Assembly: GCA_017303635.1 (NCBI GenBank)
Contig: JAFLCG010000016.1
Span: 88,121-152,120, forward strand
Reading direction: 5' to 3'
DNA from: Anaerolineae bacterium
GTDB taxonomy: Bacteria; Chloroflexota; Anaerolineae; Aggregatilineales; Phototrophicaceae
DNA: 64,000 bases
Part shown: piece by piece, positions 54,435-62,540 of the stretch
Position numbering within the stretch: the first letter of the stretch is position 1
How the letters are laid out: each line of letters opens with the position of its first letter
Program-made: the position numbers and the translations under genes
Notes under the pieces: generated by a model
The model's database searches: none
The model's input: only the letters and a program-made list of their open reading frames with translations
What the model was told of the DNA's origin: nothing

Positions 54435-54806
54435 TCAGGTTAAAGCCTTTACGATACTTTCCTTCAATGTTTGTGCTTGAATTTCATAAGGCGAGTGATT
54501 TCCGAGATCATCAAATATCCATATTCTTTGATCTATTGGGATCATTGTTCTGTACCAAAGTGCAAAGTCAGCGGCTTCATGGTTACTGGCGTCCAAGAGT
54601 ATTGTCCCATCATCCTGCCAGTAGTCGCCAATCAAATGGCAATTCGTTATTGAGATTGCCCATGATGTGTTTGGCTGACCATTTCCCGGATTTGTTTCTC
54701 TGACCTCTACGCCCGGCCAATGATGCCGAAGCTGTTGAGCGAGATAAGAAGAGTCAAGTCTAAACTCAGTTGTACTTTCCCCTATTGGTGCAATTATGTA
54801 TTGCAT
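54435..54806 (-). CDS. small hypothetical protein (123 aa)
   Basis: From ATG 54806, with GGGGAGA before it, the product has 123 residues and ends in KESIVKALT. It is soluble and strand-rich (MQYIIAPIGESTTEFRL, SWAISITNCHLIG, IWIFDDLGNHSPYEI). Lower GC than its neighbours suggests acquisition. A degenerate copy of the 61196 palindrome lies 126-151 nt upstream. Immunity-protein-like size and surroundings are suggestive but no family is recognised. Confidence 0.7.
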   Translation of the reverse strand: MQYIIAPIGESTTEFRLDSSYLAQQLRHHWPGVEVRETNPGNGQPNTSWAISITNCHLIGDYWQDDGTILLDASNHEAADFALWYRTMIPIDQRIWIFDDLGNHSPYEIQAQTLKESIVKALT

Positions 54807-54863
54807 TTTATGTCTCCCCACACGCATTAAGCATAACCTGCCCAATGCTCTCCGCCAGCCCAC

Positions 54864-55396
54864 TTCAGTGGGCTTCTCTAGGCCGGAGCCGGACGTTTTA
54901 ACGTCTGGCTTTACTTGCGGAAACTCAGATCAAAATCGAAACAAATGTTCCGTTCTTGCCCCGTAAACCATGCTATGCTGGAGCGATGACCACCACCTCG
55001 CTCCCCTGCACCAAAGACCTCCAGCGTTTGCCCTGCCTTCACTGTGACTGTGAACTGCGTACTGTGAACTTCACAATGGCGGCCCGCTCCCGTCTTCCCA
55101 CCATGCCAGGGTCAAGCTTGGCGGGCGGTGGCATCATCCCGTCTTTCCGCCGACACCGACAAACGATAGCGCCAGCGTCCCGTCTTCCCGCCAACCCAAT
55201 GGTCACAAAAGGGACGAAACGGCGCGGCCCTCCCGGCTTCCCGCTGTCAACCTTGGCGGAAGTGTCGCCACGACCGAAAGCAGTCAGCGAACAGCCATCA
55301 GCGATCAGTGTCCTGCACTCTGTACTTTTTCACTTCTTCACTCATTCACTGCTTTCTTCCACTGTGAACGGTGAACTGCCCACTGTGAACTTCTTC
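54864..55396. other. intergenic region with short imperfect repeats, no gene
   Basis: About 530 bases with repeated words such as ACTGTGAAC (near 55046, 55060, 55358, 55380) and CCGTCTTCCC (near 55090, 55137, 55182), and CTTCCCGCCAA/TTGGCGGAAG inverted words. A rightward open frame exists but has no protein-like composition. It looks like decayed repeat sequence. Confidence 0.6.
54932..54957. promoter_or_regulatory. degenerate copy of the SOS-box-like palindrome
   Basis: Differs at only four of 26 positions from the perfect palindrome at 61196-61221 and keeps the GTTCCG half. It lies 126-151 nt upstream of the small gene at 54806 (leftward). Function unknown. Confidence 0.35.
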
Positions 55397-56374
55397 TCAC
55401 GCCGTCCCCACCGTCAGCCCGATCTGGCGCAGCCACATCCGGTAAGCGATAGCAGTCTTGTCGCTTCGCAGGTGCAGCTCGGCCTGCAAATCCAGCGGTA
55501 AAAGTTCCGGGCGCTGGCTCTCCACAATCGGCACGTCCTGCCCGGCTACCATATCCTGGAAGGATCGGAGTTCAGCTTCAGGGATGTCGTAGCTGTGGTT
55601 CATCAGCATCCACATCCACGCCTGGCTCACCAACTCATCAATAGGCGTCACCATCAGCAGGATTGCAAACCCCTGTTCGCTGGATTCCTTGCGGAAGTAG
55701 GCCACCAGCGGGCGGAAAACCCGATAGGTGTATTCGACCTCTTTGCCAATCCCGGTGCCGTCTGGGTTGGGTTGGAAGATGCGGATGTGACTGGCAGTAA
55801 TCCCTTCCCAGGAGGTTTCGACATCATACGGCTTAATCTCCGGGCGCTCCCGCGTCCCCAGTGAATGCTCATGCACAAACGGGAAGTGACCCACGTCCAG
55901 AAAGTTCTCCACCACCCGCGGCCCATGTGCCCGGAAAAGATACGGTCCACACAGGATGCGCCGGTAGGTCGGGTCATCCCATTCCGGGAAGGGGATGAAG
56001 GGCAGGGTGGCCGGAGAACCCATGCATACCCAGATCAGGTCACGTTCGATTTTGGCGAAGTAGGTTTCCACCCGGGCTTTTTCCGGCGGCGCTTGGTCCG
56101 GGTGCGCCGGGATTGCGACGCACTGACCGCTGGAATCATATGTCCAACCGTGGTACGGGCACATCAGCCGGTCGCCGGACTGGATTTCACCCAGCGAGAG
56201 CCGCACCCCGCGATGCACACACAGGTCTTTCCAGGCCAGCACCCGTCCCTCACGGGTGCGCCAGATGACCAGATCGGTGCCGAGCAGTCGCGTGCTCATC
56301 ATGCCGGTTTTCTCCAGCAGGGAAACCGGGCCAATGACATGCCAATCGTTACGCAGGATCGGGTCGCTGAGCAT
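55397..56374 (-). CDS. Rieske non-heme iron oxygenase (alpha-subunit type)
   Basis: The 325-residue protein has the Rieske 2Fe-2S site: CVHRGVRLSLGE near residue 52 and CPYHGWTYDSSG near 72. The catalytic part carries the mononuclear iron site ENFLDVGHFPFVHEHSLG near residues 155-172 (Asp, His, His). Relatives hydroxylate or demethylate aromatic and quinone-like substrates, and need a ferredoxin and reductase from elsewhere. The FGE-fold gene ends 21 nt upstream on the same strand, so co-transcription is likely. Confidence 0.92.
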   Translation of the reverse strand: MLSDPILRNDWHVIGPVSLLEKTGMMSTRLLGTDLVIWRTREGRVLAWKDLCVHRGVRLSLGEIQSGDRLMCPYHGWTYDSSGQCVAIPAHPDQAPPEKARVETYFAKIERDLIWVCMGSPATLPFIPFPEWDDPTYRRILCGPYLFRAHGPRVVENFLDVGHFPFVHEHSLGTRERPEIKPYDVETSWEGITASHIRIFQPNPDGTGIGKEVEYTYRVFRPLVAYFRKESSEQGFAILLMVTPIDELVSQAWMWMLMNHSYDIPEAELRSFQDMVAGQDVPIVESQRPELLPLDLQAELHLRSDKTAIAYRMWLRQIGLTVGTA

Positions 56375-56395
56375 CAGTGGCTCTCCTCTTAATGG

Positions 56396-57181
56396 CTATG
56401 TTCCGCGTACGATGCGGAACCCCCGGCTGTAGTAGGCCGAGTCGGGCGTGTCAGGATATTCCCAGGAGGTGAGTAAATCCGATGCGTCTTCAGTCCACCA
56501 TGAACCACCCTTAAAGATGCGTCGGTCATTGCCTGTGAGTTCGGTGCTGCGCGTTTCATAGGTATCCAGGCACCATTCCCACACATTCCCGGTCATATCA
56601 AAGAGACCAAACGGGCTGCTTCCCTGGGGATACGCCCTGACTGGAGTGGTCGCCTTGCTAGCTTCCGGCGGAACGGAACTGTTGCAGCGGTTTTCCTCCC
56701 AGGAACTCCCCCAGGCAAAGTTCCGCCCGTCATCGCCTTGTGCGGCTCGTTGCCATTGCTCGCGCGTCGGCAGCGTGATCGGTTCGCCTGTGCGTTCACT
56801 CAGCCAGCGGGTAAACGCTACTGCGGTATACCAGTTGACGCATTCACGGGGGCACTCCGGGCAGTCTTTGAAGAATGGAGGTCGCGGTTCCGGATTCTGC
56901 TTGCGCCAGCGTTTGGCTTCTTTCGAGAAATGCCACCAAACCGGGTCGTTCCAGCCTTTGGCATCCTCGATGAACGCGGCAAACTGGGCGTTGGTGATGG
57001 GGTAGCGCGCGATCTGGAAGGCGGGGACTGGGGTTGGTGGATGGAGGGGGCGTTGAGCGATCAAATGCAGGTAGACATTCCCGTCAGGAATAGTGCACCA
57101 CTCAAATGGCTCCGGGATGATGCTCCCGACCCAGATCGGTTGGTGGATGTTGACCGATTGAATACTGCCGGATTCCGTCAT
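56396..57181 (-). CDS. FGE-sulfatase fold protein lacking catalytic cysteines
   Basis: The 261-residue protein has the formylglycine-generating-enzyme fold: IARYPITNAQFAAFIED, VNWYTAVAFTRWLSERTGEPITLPTREQWQRAAQG, NFAWGSSW, GLFDMTGNVWEWCLD and FKGGSWWTEDASD, then SRGFRIVRG. The two copper-binding cysteines expected near the GGSW segment are absent, so it is unlikely to modify sulfatases. Related cysteine-less members act as iron-dependent C-S or C-C forming enzymes (EgtB/OvoA-like) or binding proteins. Next gene is the Rieske oxygenase. Confidence 0.85.
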   Translation of the reverse strand: MTESGSIQSVNIHQPIWVGSIIPEPFEWCTIPDGNVYLHLIAQRPLHPPTPVPAFQIARYPITNAQFAAFIEDAKGWNDPVWWHFSKEAKRWRKQNPEPRPPFFKDCPECPRECVNWYTAVAFTRWLSERTGEPITLPTREQWQRAAQGDDGRNFAWGSSWEENRCNSSVPPEASKATTPVRAYPQGSSPFGLFDMTGNVWEWCLDTYETRSTELTGNDRRIFKGGSWWTEDASDLLTSWEYPDTPDSAYYSRGFRIVRGT

Positions 57182-57268
57182 GTCAGGCTCGCAGCCACTA
57201 GTAGATTCATCTATCCTATGAGTATCCCTATTTTGCCGTCGAGTGCCAGTCTAATCTTTTGAATCAAA

Positions 57269-57292
57269 CAGGGCGACCATTCAGCCGCCCTG
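57269..57292 (-). terminator. hairpin after the DinB gene
   Basis: CAGGGCG (57269-57275), loop, CGCCCTG (57286-57292); leftward it is followed by TTTGATT. It separates the DinB gene from the FGE-fold gene. Confidence 0.55.
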
Positions 57293-57337
57293 CATCTTCT
57301 TCACACCTTTGCCACTGACCTGTCAACTGGATCAACC

Positions 57338-57823
57338 TTACCGTGTCTGTCGTTGATCCCAGCCCATCAAATCGCCTTCGGGTAAGTCGGTCATGCCCAG
57401 TCGCGCCATGATGTGGAGCACCTCGGCACGGTGGTGCATATTGTGGGTGATAACATGCCCAATCGCCCCACCAAAAGACTTTTGCCTTGGCGGATCATCT
57501 AGTATATCTGTCCACAAGTCATCCATCCGGGATTCTCGTTCGATCTGCTTTGCCAGCGCGGCGAAATCCGCATAACTACTTTCGAGACGTTGGCTCAGAT
57601 CGTGAACAGAGTCGCCCTCTGGTCGTTGATCCACAGGGCGGGAGAGCATCATGTCCGTCCACACCTCGATGTTATAAATCATGTGGTCGAGCGTTTTGCG
57701 GAGGCTGCCCCAACCTGCATCAATCGGGCGATCCATCTGTTCATCCGAAAGGCTCTCGCACAGGCGCAGGAGTTCGCGAGTGGTCTCGAGATCATGCCCC
57801 AACAGGCGATCCAGTAGGTTCAC
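57338..57823 (-). CDS. DinB family protein
   Basis: From GTG 57823 the protein has 161 residues with the DinB four-helix bundle and metal-site His residues: GSLRKTLDHMIYNIEVWTDMML (first His) and AIGHVITHNMHHRAEVLHIMARLGM (two further His). Such proteins bind nickel or zinc and several are thiol-S-transferases; the substrate is unknown. The longer open frame from 57883 would begin in the hairpin that terminates the glutamate dehydrogenase transcript, so GTG 57823, preceded by AGGA, is the better start. Confidence 0.87.
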   Translation of the reverse strand: MNLLDRLLGHDLETTRELLRLCESLSDEQMDRPIDAGWGSLRKTLDHMIYNIEVWTDMMLSRPVDQRPEGDSVHDLSQRLESSYADFAALAKQIERESRMDDLWTDILDDPPRQKSFGGAIGHVITHNMHHRAEVLHIMARLGMTDLPEGDLMGWDQRQTR

Positions 57824-57853
57824 AGTAGAGTATCCTTCAGGCCGTGTAAAACA

Positions 57854-57880
57854 AATGAGGTAGCTAGCAACTACCTCATT
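57854..57880 (-). terminator. rho-independent terminator of the glutamate dehydrogenase gene
   Basis: AATGAGGTAG (57854-57863), 7-nt loop, CTACCTCATT (57871-57880). Leftward it is followed by TTGTTTTA. 10-bp stem, 50 nt beyond the stop. Confidence 0.8.
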
Positions 57881-57929
57881 CATTAGACCCTATTTGCTGC
57901 GTGATCTCAATGAGCCTGCACGACGTCGC

Positions 57930-59219
57930 TTATGGGTAGATACCACGAATGGTGAGTGCGTCCGCCACCCGTTTGATGGCGACCATCTGTGCGGCAGTCC
58001 GCATGTCCACGCGCTGCTCTTCGACCATGTGGGCGACCTCGCCGTAGGCTTTGACCATGATGTTGGAAAGCTGCCGGACGACTTCGGCTTCGTCCCAGAA
58101 GAAGGAATTCAGGCCCTGCACCCACTCGAAGTACGAAACGGTCACACCGCCCGCATTCGCCAGAATATCCGGGACGATGGTCACGCCCATCTCGTTCAGA
58201 ATATCATCGGCGTCAGTCGTGGTCGGGCCGTTAGCACCTTCGACAACTAGCTTGGCCTTAATGTGCGGGGCGTTGCGTTCGGTCAATTGACCTTCCATCG
58301 CTGCCGGGATGAGCACATCGCACTGGCTGGTGATCAGTTCATCATTGGTGATGAAGTCCGCTCCCTGGAAGCCCTTGAGTGTCCGGTTGGCTTTCATATA
58401 GGCGCGTACCGCCGGAATATCCAGCCCGTCGGCGTTGTACAACCCGCCGTCAATATCGCTGACCGCCACTACCCGGAAGTCGTTTTCCCACGCGTATTCA
58501 GCAGCGTGCGAACCGACATTCCCGAAGCCCTGAACGGCTACTTTAATGCCGGCATTGTTGTGGACTCCCTGACGTTTGAGCGCCTCCATCATGCAGATGA
58601 TGACACCGCGCCCTGTCGCCTCGTTACGGCCTTCGCTGCCGCCAATATTCAAGGGTTTGCCGGTCACAATCGCCGGGACGGAGTAGCCGACTGTCATGGA
58701 ATAGGTATCCATGATCCAGGCCATTTCCTGCGGGCCAGTGCCCATATCCGGGGCGGGAATGTCTTTCTGGGGGCCGATGACGGGGATCAGTTCGGCGGCA
58801 TAGCGCCGGGTCAGGCGTTCTTTTTCGCCCAGGCTCAGAGTCTTGGGATCAACCAGCACGCCGCCTTTGGCACCGCCGTAGGGGAGGTTGACCAGCGCGC
58901 ATTTCCAGGTCATCCACATCGCCAGCGCCCGGACTTCGTCCAGCGTGACGTTCAGGCTGTAGCGGATACCCCCCTTTGTCGGGCCGCGCACGGTGCTGTG
59001 ATGCACCCGGTAGCCGCTGAACATCTCGATGGAGCCGTTATCCCGGCGCACGGGGAAGTTGACGCTGAACTCCCGCTGCGGCCACCGTAAATATTCAACG
59101 GCATTGTCATCAATGTCCATCCGGCTGACAGCGCGGTCATACTGGCGCAGGGCAGTTTCGTAGGCGCTTGGGATCTGCTCCATCGTCGCCTGATGCCCGT
59201 GCTGAAGGGTAACGACCAT
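57930..59219 (-). CDS. gdhA: Glu/Leu/Phe/Val dehydrogenase (glutamate dehydrogenase)
   Basis: The enzyme interconverts glutamate and 2-oxoglutarate plus ammonia. The 429-residue sequence has GPTKGGIRYSLNVTLDEVRALAMWMTWK near residue 78, the catalytic Lys in NLPYGGAKGGVLVDP near 112, the Rossmann loop VAVQGFGNVGSHAAEYAWE near 222, and NEMGVTIVPDILANAGGVTVSYFEWVQ near 330. AAGGAG is 11 nt before the ATG. Single gene with its own terminator. With the P5C dehydrogenase at 9 kb it would carry proline to glutamate to 2-oxoglutarate. Confidence 0.95.
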   Translation of the reverse strand: MVVTLQHGHQATMEQIPSAYETALRQYDRAVSRMDIDDNAVEYLRWPQREFSVNFPVRRDNGSIEMFSGYRVHHSTVRGPTKGGIRYSLNVTLDEVRALAMWMTWKCALVNLPYGGAKGGVLVDPKTLSLGEKERLTRRYAAELIPVIGPQKDIPAPDMGTGPQEMAWIMDTYSMTVGYSVPAIVTGKPLNIGGSEGRNEATGRGVIICMMEALKRQGVHNNAGIKVAVQGFGNVGSHAAEYAWENDFRVVAVSDIDGGLYNADGLDIPAVRAYMKANRTLKGFQGADFITNDELITSQCDVLIPAAMEGQLTERNAPHIKAKLVVEGANGPTTTDADDILNEMGVTIVPDILANAGGVTVSYFEWVQGLNSFFWDEAEVVRQLSNIMVKAYGEVAHMVEEQRVDMRTAAQMVAIKRVADALTIRGIYP

Positions 59220-59541
59220 AATGGGGATAACTCCTTAATTCAACGGTTTAGTAGTGATTTCACATGAATACCACTGCACTAGTTATGTATAGTATAGACG
59301 AAGAATGCGTTACAAAGAACTAAAGATTTGATCAATTTGTGCAGGATGCACGCATCAGCGTCACTTTGTGCTGTGCGATATGTTGTAGTCAGAGGTGTTG
59401 AGGATTAGTCAATGTCATCGTGTGAGATGGCCGAAAAACACCATCTCCATGGGTATCTGGGCCTCATATCTGATGACGCCGGGGGTGTTCATAGAGTGAA
59501 GGGACACGCGGTTGGCGTATCCCTTCATGGTTGAGCGCTGC
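59220..59541. other. intergenic region upstream of gdhA
   Basis: 322 bases. A TATACT-like -10 for gdhA (leftward, near 59293) and the amidohydrolase terminator (59497-59527) are visible. I see no gene. Confidence 0.5.
59497..59527 (-). terminator. terminator of the amidohydrolase gene
   Basis: TGAAGGGA (59497-59504) pairs with TCCCTTCA (59520-59527), and ACGC with GCGT inside it, one mismatch apart. It begins 15 nt after the stop. The leftward T-run is weak (CTCTATG). Confidence 0.5.
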
Positions 59542-60891
59542 TTACTGACTCTGGTCGATTGCTTTTTGCCGCAAGACTAACAGGTCGATGATATCTTTCG
59601 CCTGTTGGGTGCGGGCGGCTTTATAGTCCAAGGTTGTCCAGCGTCGTTGGCGGAGCAGCCAGTTGCCATCCACCAGCACATCGGTGACGTGCAGACCGTT
59701 GACGCTGTAGACCAGTGCCGAATAGGGGTCATAACCCGGTGTTGGCCCCCAGCCGATTTCCTCCCGGTCGAGAATGATCAGATCGGCCTTTTTGCCGGGG
59801 GTCAGGTCGCCGATTTGATCGCCCAGGCCGAGTGCCTTTGCACCGCCTGCCGTCGCCATTGCCAATACCTCGCGTGCTTTGAGCGCGCCGGGCCGGTTCT
59901 CCCGCAGGCTGGCGAGCTTGGCGACCATCCGCATTTCCAGAAACAAGTCGTAGTCATTGTTATTGCATACGTTGTCCGTGCCGATAGCCAGGTTGATCCC
60001 GGCGGCTCGCATGCCGACCGCGGGTGCGATTCCCACCCCGGCGCGGACGCCTGCGCTGGCACACAGGATCGCTGTGAACGGACGCTGGGCCAGCAGCGGC
60101 CAGTCTTCAGGCGGGATGGTAATCGCATGGCCCGCCATGATCGGCTGGTTCATCATGCCCATCGCGTCCATCTTGGCGACCGCGGTCATTCCGAAGTGCT
60201 TACGGCAGTAAGCATCTTCTTCGCCCGTGGTCGAAATGTGGATGTGCATGCCAGTCGTGTACTTTTCCGCGAAGGTGCGTTCCCGTTCCATCAGTTCCAG
60301 GGAATTATCGACAAAGAATGCGTGCGGCCCGACCCAGCCTTGCAGCCTGCCGGAAGGATGTTCGCCCACTTCTTCCAGGAACGCATCCAGCCGGGTGAGT
60401 TCGCGCTCGCGGGCGACGGGGTCACCCAGTTCGACGATGCCGTAGGCCAGTGCTGCCCGCAGTCCGCTGCGAGCCACCACCGGGATAATCTGATCCATAA
60501 AGAAGTACTGGTCGGCAAAGGTGGTTGTGCCGGTGCGGATCATCTCCGCGCAGGCGATCTCGACCGAAGCCGGGATCATCTCCGATGTCATCACCAGTTC
60601 CAGCGTGCGAATGGTGTTGTACCATCCTTCGAGCCCCAGGAGCGAGACTCCTTCCGCTTGCCCCCGGAACAGGGTCATCGGCGTATGGGTATGGGCATTC
60701 ACCAGCCCTGGCATGACCAGCGCCCCGCCGCAGTCAATCACTTCATCGTAGCTGCGGTTAGAGGGTAGATCGGTCATTGCGCCCACCGCAGCAATTCGAT
60801 CATCTTCGATCAGTACATAGCCTCGATCATAGAGTTGATCGGCTTCACCGAGGCACAGGACGAAAGCATCACGTAGCAGTCGAGTAGGCAT
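59542..60891 (-). CDS. amidohydrolase family protein (chlorohydrolase/S-adenosylhomocysteine deaminase-like)
   Basis: A 449-residue metal-dependent hydrolase from ATG 60891 (GGAG 6 nt upstream); the frame is open to 61173 but without protein-like content. It has VMPGLVNAHTHTPMTLFRGQ (first metal His pair) near residue 58, TGMHIHISTTGEEDAY near 205, MAGHAITIPPEDWPLL near 240 (His), and the metal Asp in AIGTDNVCNNNDYDLF near 305. Residues 380-449 form the composite sheet end (PGKKADLIILD). The family includes S-adenosylhomocysteine/methylthioadenosine deaminases and atrazine-type hydrolases; which applies is not certain. Confidence 0.88.
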   Translation of the reverse strand: MPTRLLRDAFVLCLGEADQLYDRGYVLIEDDRIAAVGAMTDLPSNRSYDEVIDCGGALVMPGLVNAHTHTPMTLFRGQAEGVSLLGLEGWYNTIRTLELVMTSEMIPASVEIACAEMIRTGTTTFADQYFFMDQIIPVVARSGLRAALAYGIVELGDPVARERELTRLDAFLEEVGEHPSGRLQGWVGPHAFFVDNSLELMERERTFAEKYTTGMHIHISTTGEEDAYCRKHFGMTAVAKMDAMGMMNQPIMAGHAITIPPEDWPLLAQRPFTAILCASAGVRAGVGIAPAVGMRAAGINLAIGTDNVCNNNDYDLFLEMRMVAKLASLRENRPGALKAREVLAMATAGGAKALGLGDQIGDLTPGKKADLIILDREEIGWGPTPGYDPYSALVYSVNGLHVTDVLVDGNWLLRQRRWTTLDYKAARTQQAKDIIDLLVLRQKAIDQSQ

Positions 60892-61356
60892 GGGCGGCTC
60901 CGGGCTGATGGTCGATAGATGTATTCTGGTCGCTGAACAAGACTGTAATCGCAAAATGGTGAGGCTGCAAAACCCACCTGCGAAAGTGGATCGTCCCAAA
61001 TTGCGGTTGCGAATTCCGCCCTTAGAGCAGGCAGGTGCATTGGGGATTGGGGGTGAGCCTGGCTTGCTTGGTGGCACTGGATACCAAGCTGAACAAGGTT
61101 TGAGGGGAGCTTGGTTGCGTTGATGGCGTTGCGAGAAAGGCCAAGGTGCCAAGCTCTGATTGAACTGTATCAACAGGATAACACAACTCGCAAGAAAAAT
61201 CGGAACATATGTTCCGATTTTGATACGTGACAGATTTTACCTCGATTCCTAATGCATCCTCAGCAGACCATGTTTTGGCACAGCGGGTATGTCAGCGGTT
61301 AAACTTCACTTGTCAATGTGAGTCCAGTAGCCAATACTTCTTTGAGGGTTCCGCAA
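60892..61356. other. intergenic region between divergent genes with a perfect palindrome
   Basis: 465 bases between the divergent amidohydrolase and alcohol dehydrogenase. A leftward frame into this stretch lacks protein-like content. The only strong feature is the 26-bp palindrome at 61196-61221. Confidence 0.6.
61196..61221. promoter_or_regulatory. 26-bp perfect palindrome, SOS-box-like core
   Basis: Arms of 11 bp (AAAATCGGAAC at 61196-61206 and GTTCCGATTTT at 61211-61221) around ATAT. The core GAACATATGTTC is the same as the core of the Bacillus-type LexA box (CGAACATATGTTCG). It lies 136 nt before the alcohol dehydrogenase start. A fold-back terminator is less likely, as no gene ends here. 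Confidence 0.55.
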
Positions 61357-62373
61357 ATGACCACTATGCAGGCAGCTTTTGTCAAAGTGCCGTTTCAATT
61401 TGAACTCCGTGAAGTGCCCGTGCCGGAGGTCAAGCCGGATTGGGCGCTGATCAAAGTGGCTGCCTGCGGAATCTGCGGCACCGACATGCACTACGCCAAC
61501 CATCTGGCGACCGAGTGGCAGGGCTTTGGTCACGAAGTGGCCGGAACCGTAGTGGCCTGTGGGGCAGGCGTGAGCCACGTCAAAGAGGGCGATACCGTCG
61601 TCCTCGAAAGCGGCTCCTATTGCGGCGTCTGCGATCTCTGCCGCAACGGGCGGGTTGACCTGTGCAATAAGGGGCCGAACTTTTGGGCCAACCCGACCAT
61701 GGGCTTTGCCGAGTACATCCTTGCGCCGAAGCACTGCCTGGTGCCGTACAGTGGACTCTCGCCAGAGGTCGCCTGCCTGACCGAACCCATCGGCGTGGCG
61801 GTCGATATGGTGCGGGTGGCCGATATTCAACTGGGGCAGGATGTGCTGGTGCTGGGGCTTGGCCCCATCGGCGTGATGAGCATCCCACTGGCACGGCTGC
61901 GAGGAGCCGGTCGCATCTATGCCGCCAATCGCTCCGGGGGCAAACGCGCCGAAGTCGCAAAAGCCTTTGGTGCGGATGAGGTCATCCTGACAGGTGAGAC
62001 TCCCCTCAAGGATGTCGCCTTCCGCAAGGGTGGGGTGGAGCGGGCGCTGGTGTCGGCCTCGGTGCAGGCCATCAGCGAGGCCATGCCCCATATGACCTAC
62101 GAGGGCATCCTCAGCTTCATCGGTATCCAGTTTGGTGAAGGATCATCCATTAGCTTTGACGCCAACGACTTCCACTTTAAGAAGCTGCAACTGCGGGCTT
62201 CCCACGCTGCCCCCGCGCTCTACTTCCCGCTGGTGCTGCAACTGCTCAGGGACAAACAGGTGGATGGCGACGCGCTCATCTCTCATGTCCTGCCCCTGTC
62301 TCAAATGAGTGAAGCCATGCACCTCGTCCGCGACCGCCGCGATGAGGTGGTGAAGGTGGTGATTACCGCGTAA
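61357..62373 (+). CDS. zinc-dependent alcohol dehydrogenase (sorbitol/threonine dehydrogenase-like MDR)
   Basis: The 338-residue protein from ATG 61357 (GAGGG 8 nt upstream) has the catalytic zinc site AACGICGTDMHYAN near residue 37 and FGHEVAGTV near 60, the structural zinc cysteines in YCGVCDLCRNGRVDLC near 88-103, the LTEPIGVAVDMV segment, and the NAD loop VLGLGPIGVMSIPL near 166. Substrate class (polyol, threonine or alcohol) is not predictable. The frame is open to 61318 but that part is unlikely to be protein. Confidence 0.88.
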   Translation: MTTMQAAFVKVPFQFELREVPVPEVKPDWALIKVAACGICGTDMHYANHLATEWQGFGHEVAGTVVACGAGVSHVKEGDTVVLESGSYCGVCDLCRNGRVDLCNKGPNFWANPTMGFAEYILAPKHCLVPYSGLSPEVACLTEPIGVAVDMVRVADIQLGQDVLVLGLGPIGVMSIPLARLRGAGRIYAANRSGGKRAEVAKAFGADEVILTGETPLKDVAFRKGGVERALVSASVQAISEAMPHMTYEGILSFIGIQFGEGSSISFDANDFHFKKLQLRASHAAPALYFPLVLQLLRDKQVDGDALISHVLPLSQMSEAMHLVRDRRDEVVKVVITA

Positions 62374-62540
62374 TACTCTGTGGTAGCTTCAAGCTGTTGA
62401 TTAGTTCAACTAGCTGCACCTACAACTACCGTTAAATGCATCGCGACTGAAGCGTTTGCCAAGTTTAGCTTGTATGGAAATCCTAACTTATATGGAAGGA
62501 TTTGAGGTGCTTTATTCAATATGGATACATTATAAATTAC

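Noticed and set aside
54956..55501. Rightward frame of 181 codons in the intergenic gap
   Set aside because: Composition is Arg/Pro/Ser-rich with repeated words, it overlaps the Rieske gene end, and it contains no protein-like pattern.
56396..57823. DinB and FGE-fold genes as a split EgtB-like (ergothioneine) enzyme
   Set aside because: The pairing is tempting because EgtB has both domains, but a terminator hairpin lies between them, the DinB protein is of the ordinary stand-alone type, and no EgtD-like methyltransferase is near.
59605..60768. Rightward open frame of 387 codons opposite the amidohydrolase
   Set aside because: Antisense shadow of a clear enzyme with metal motifs; no own ribosome site or domain.
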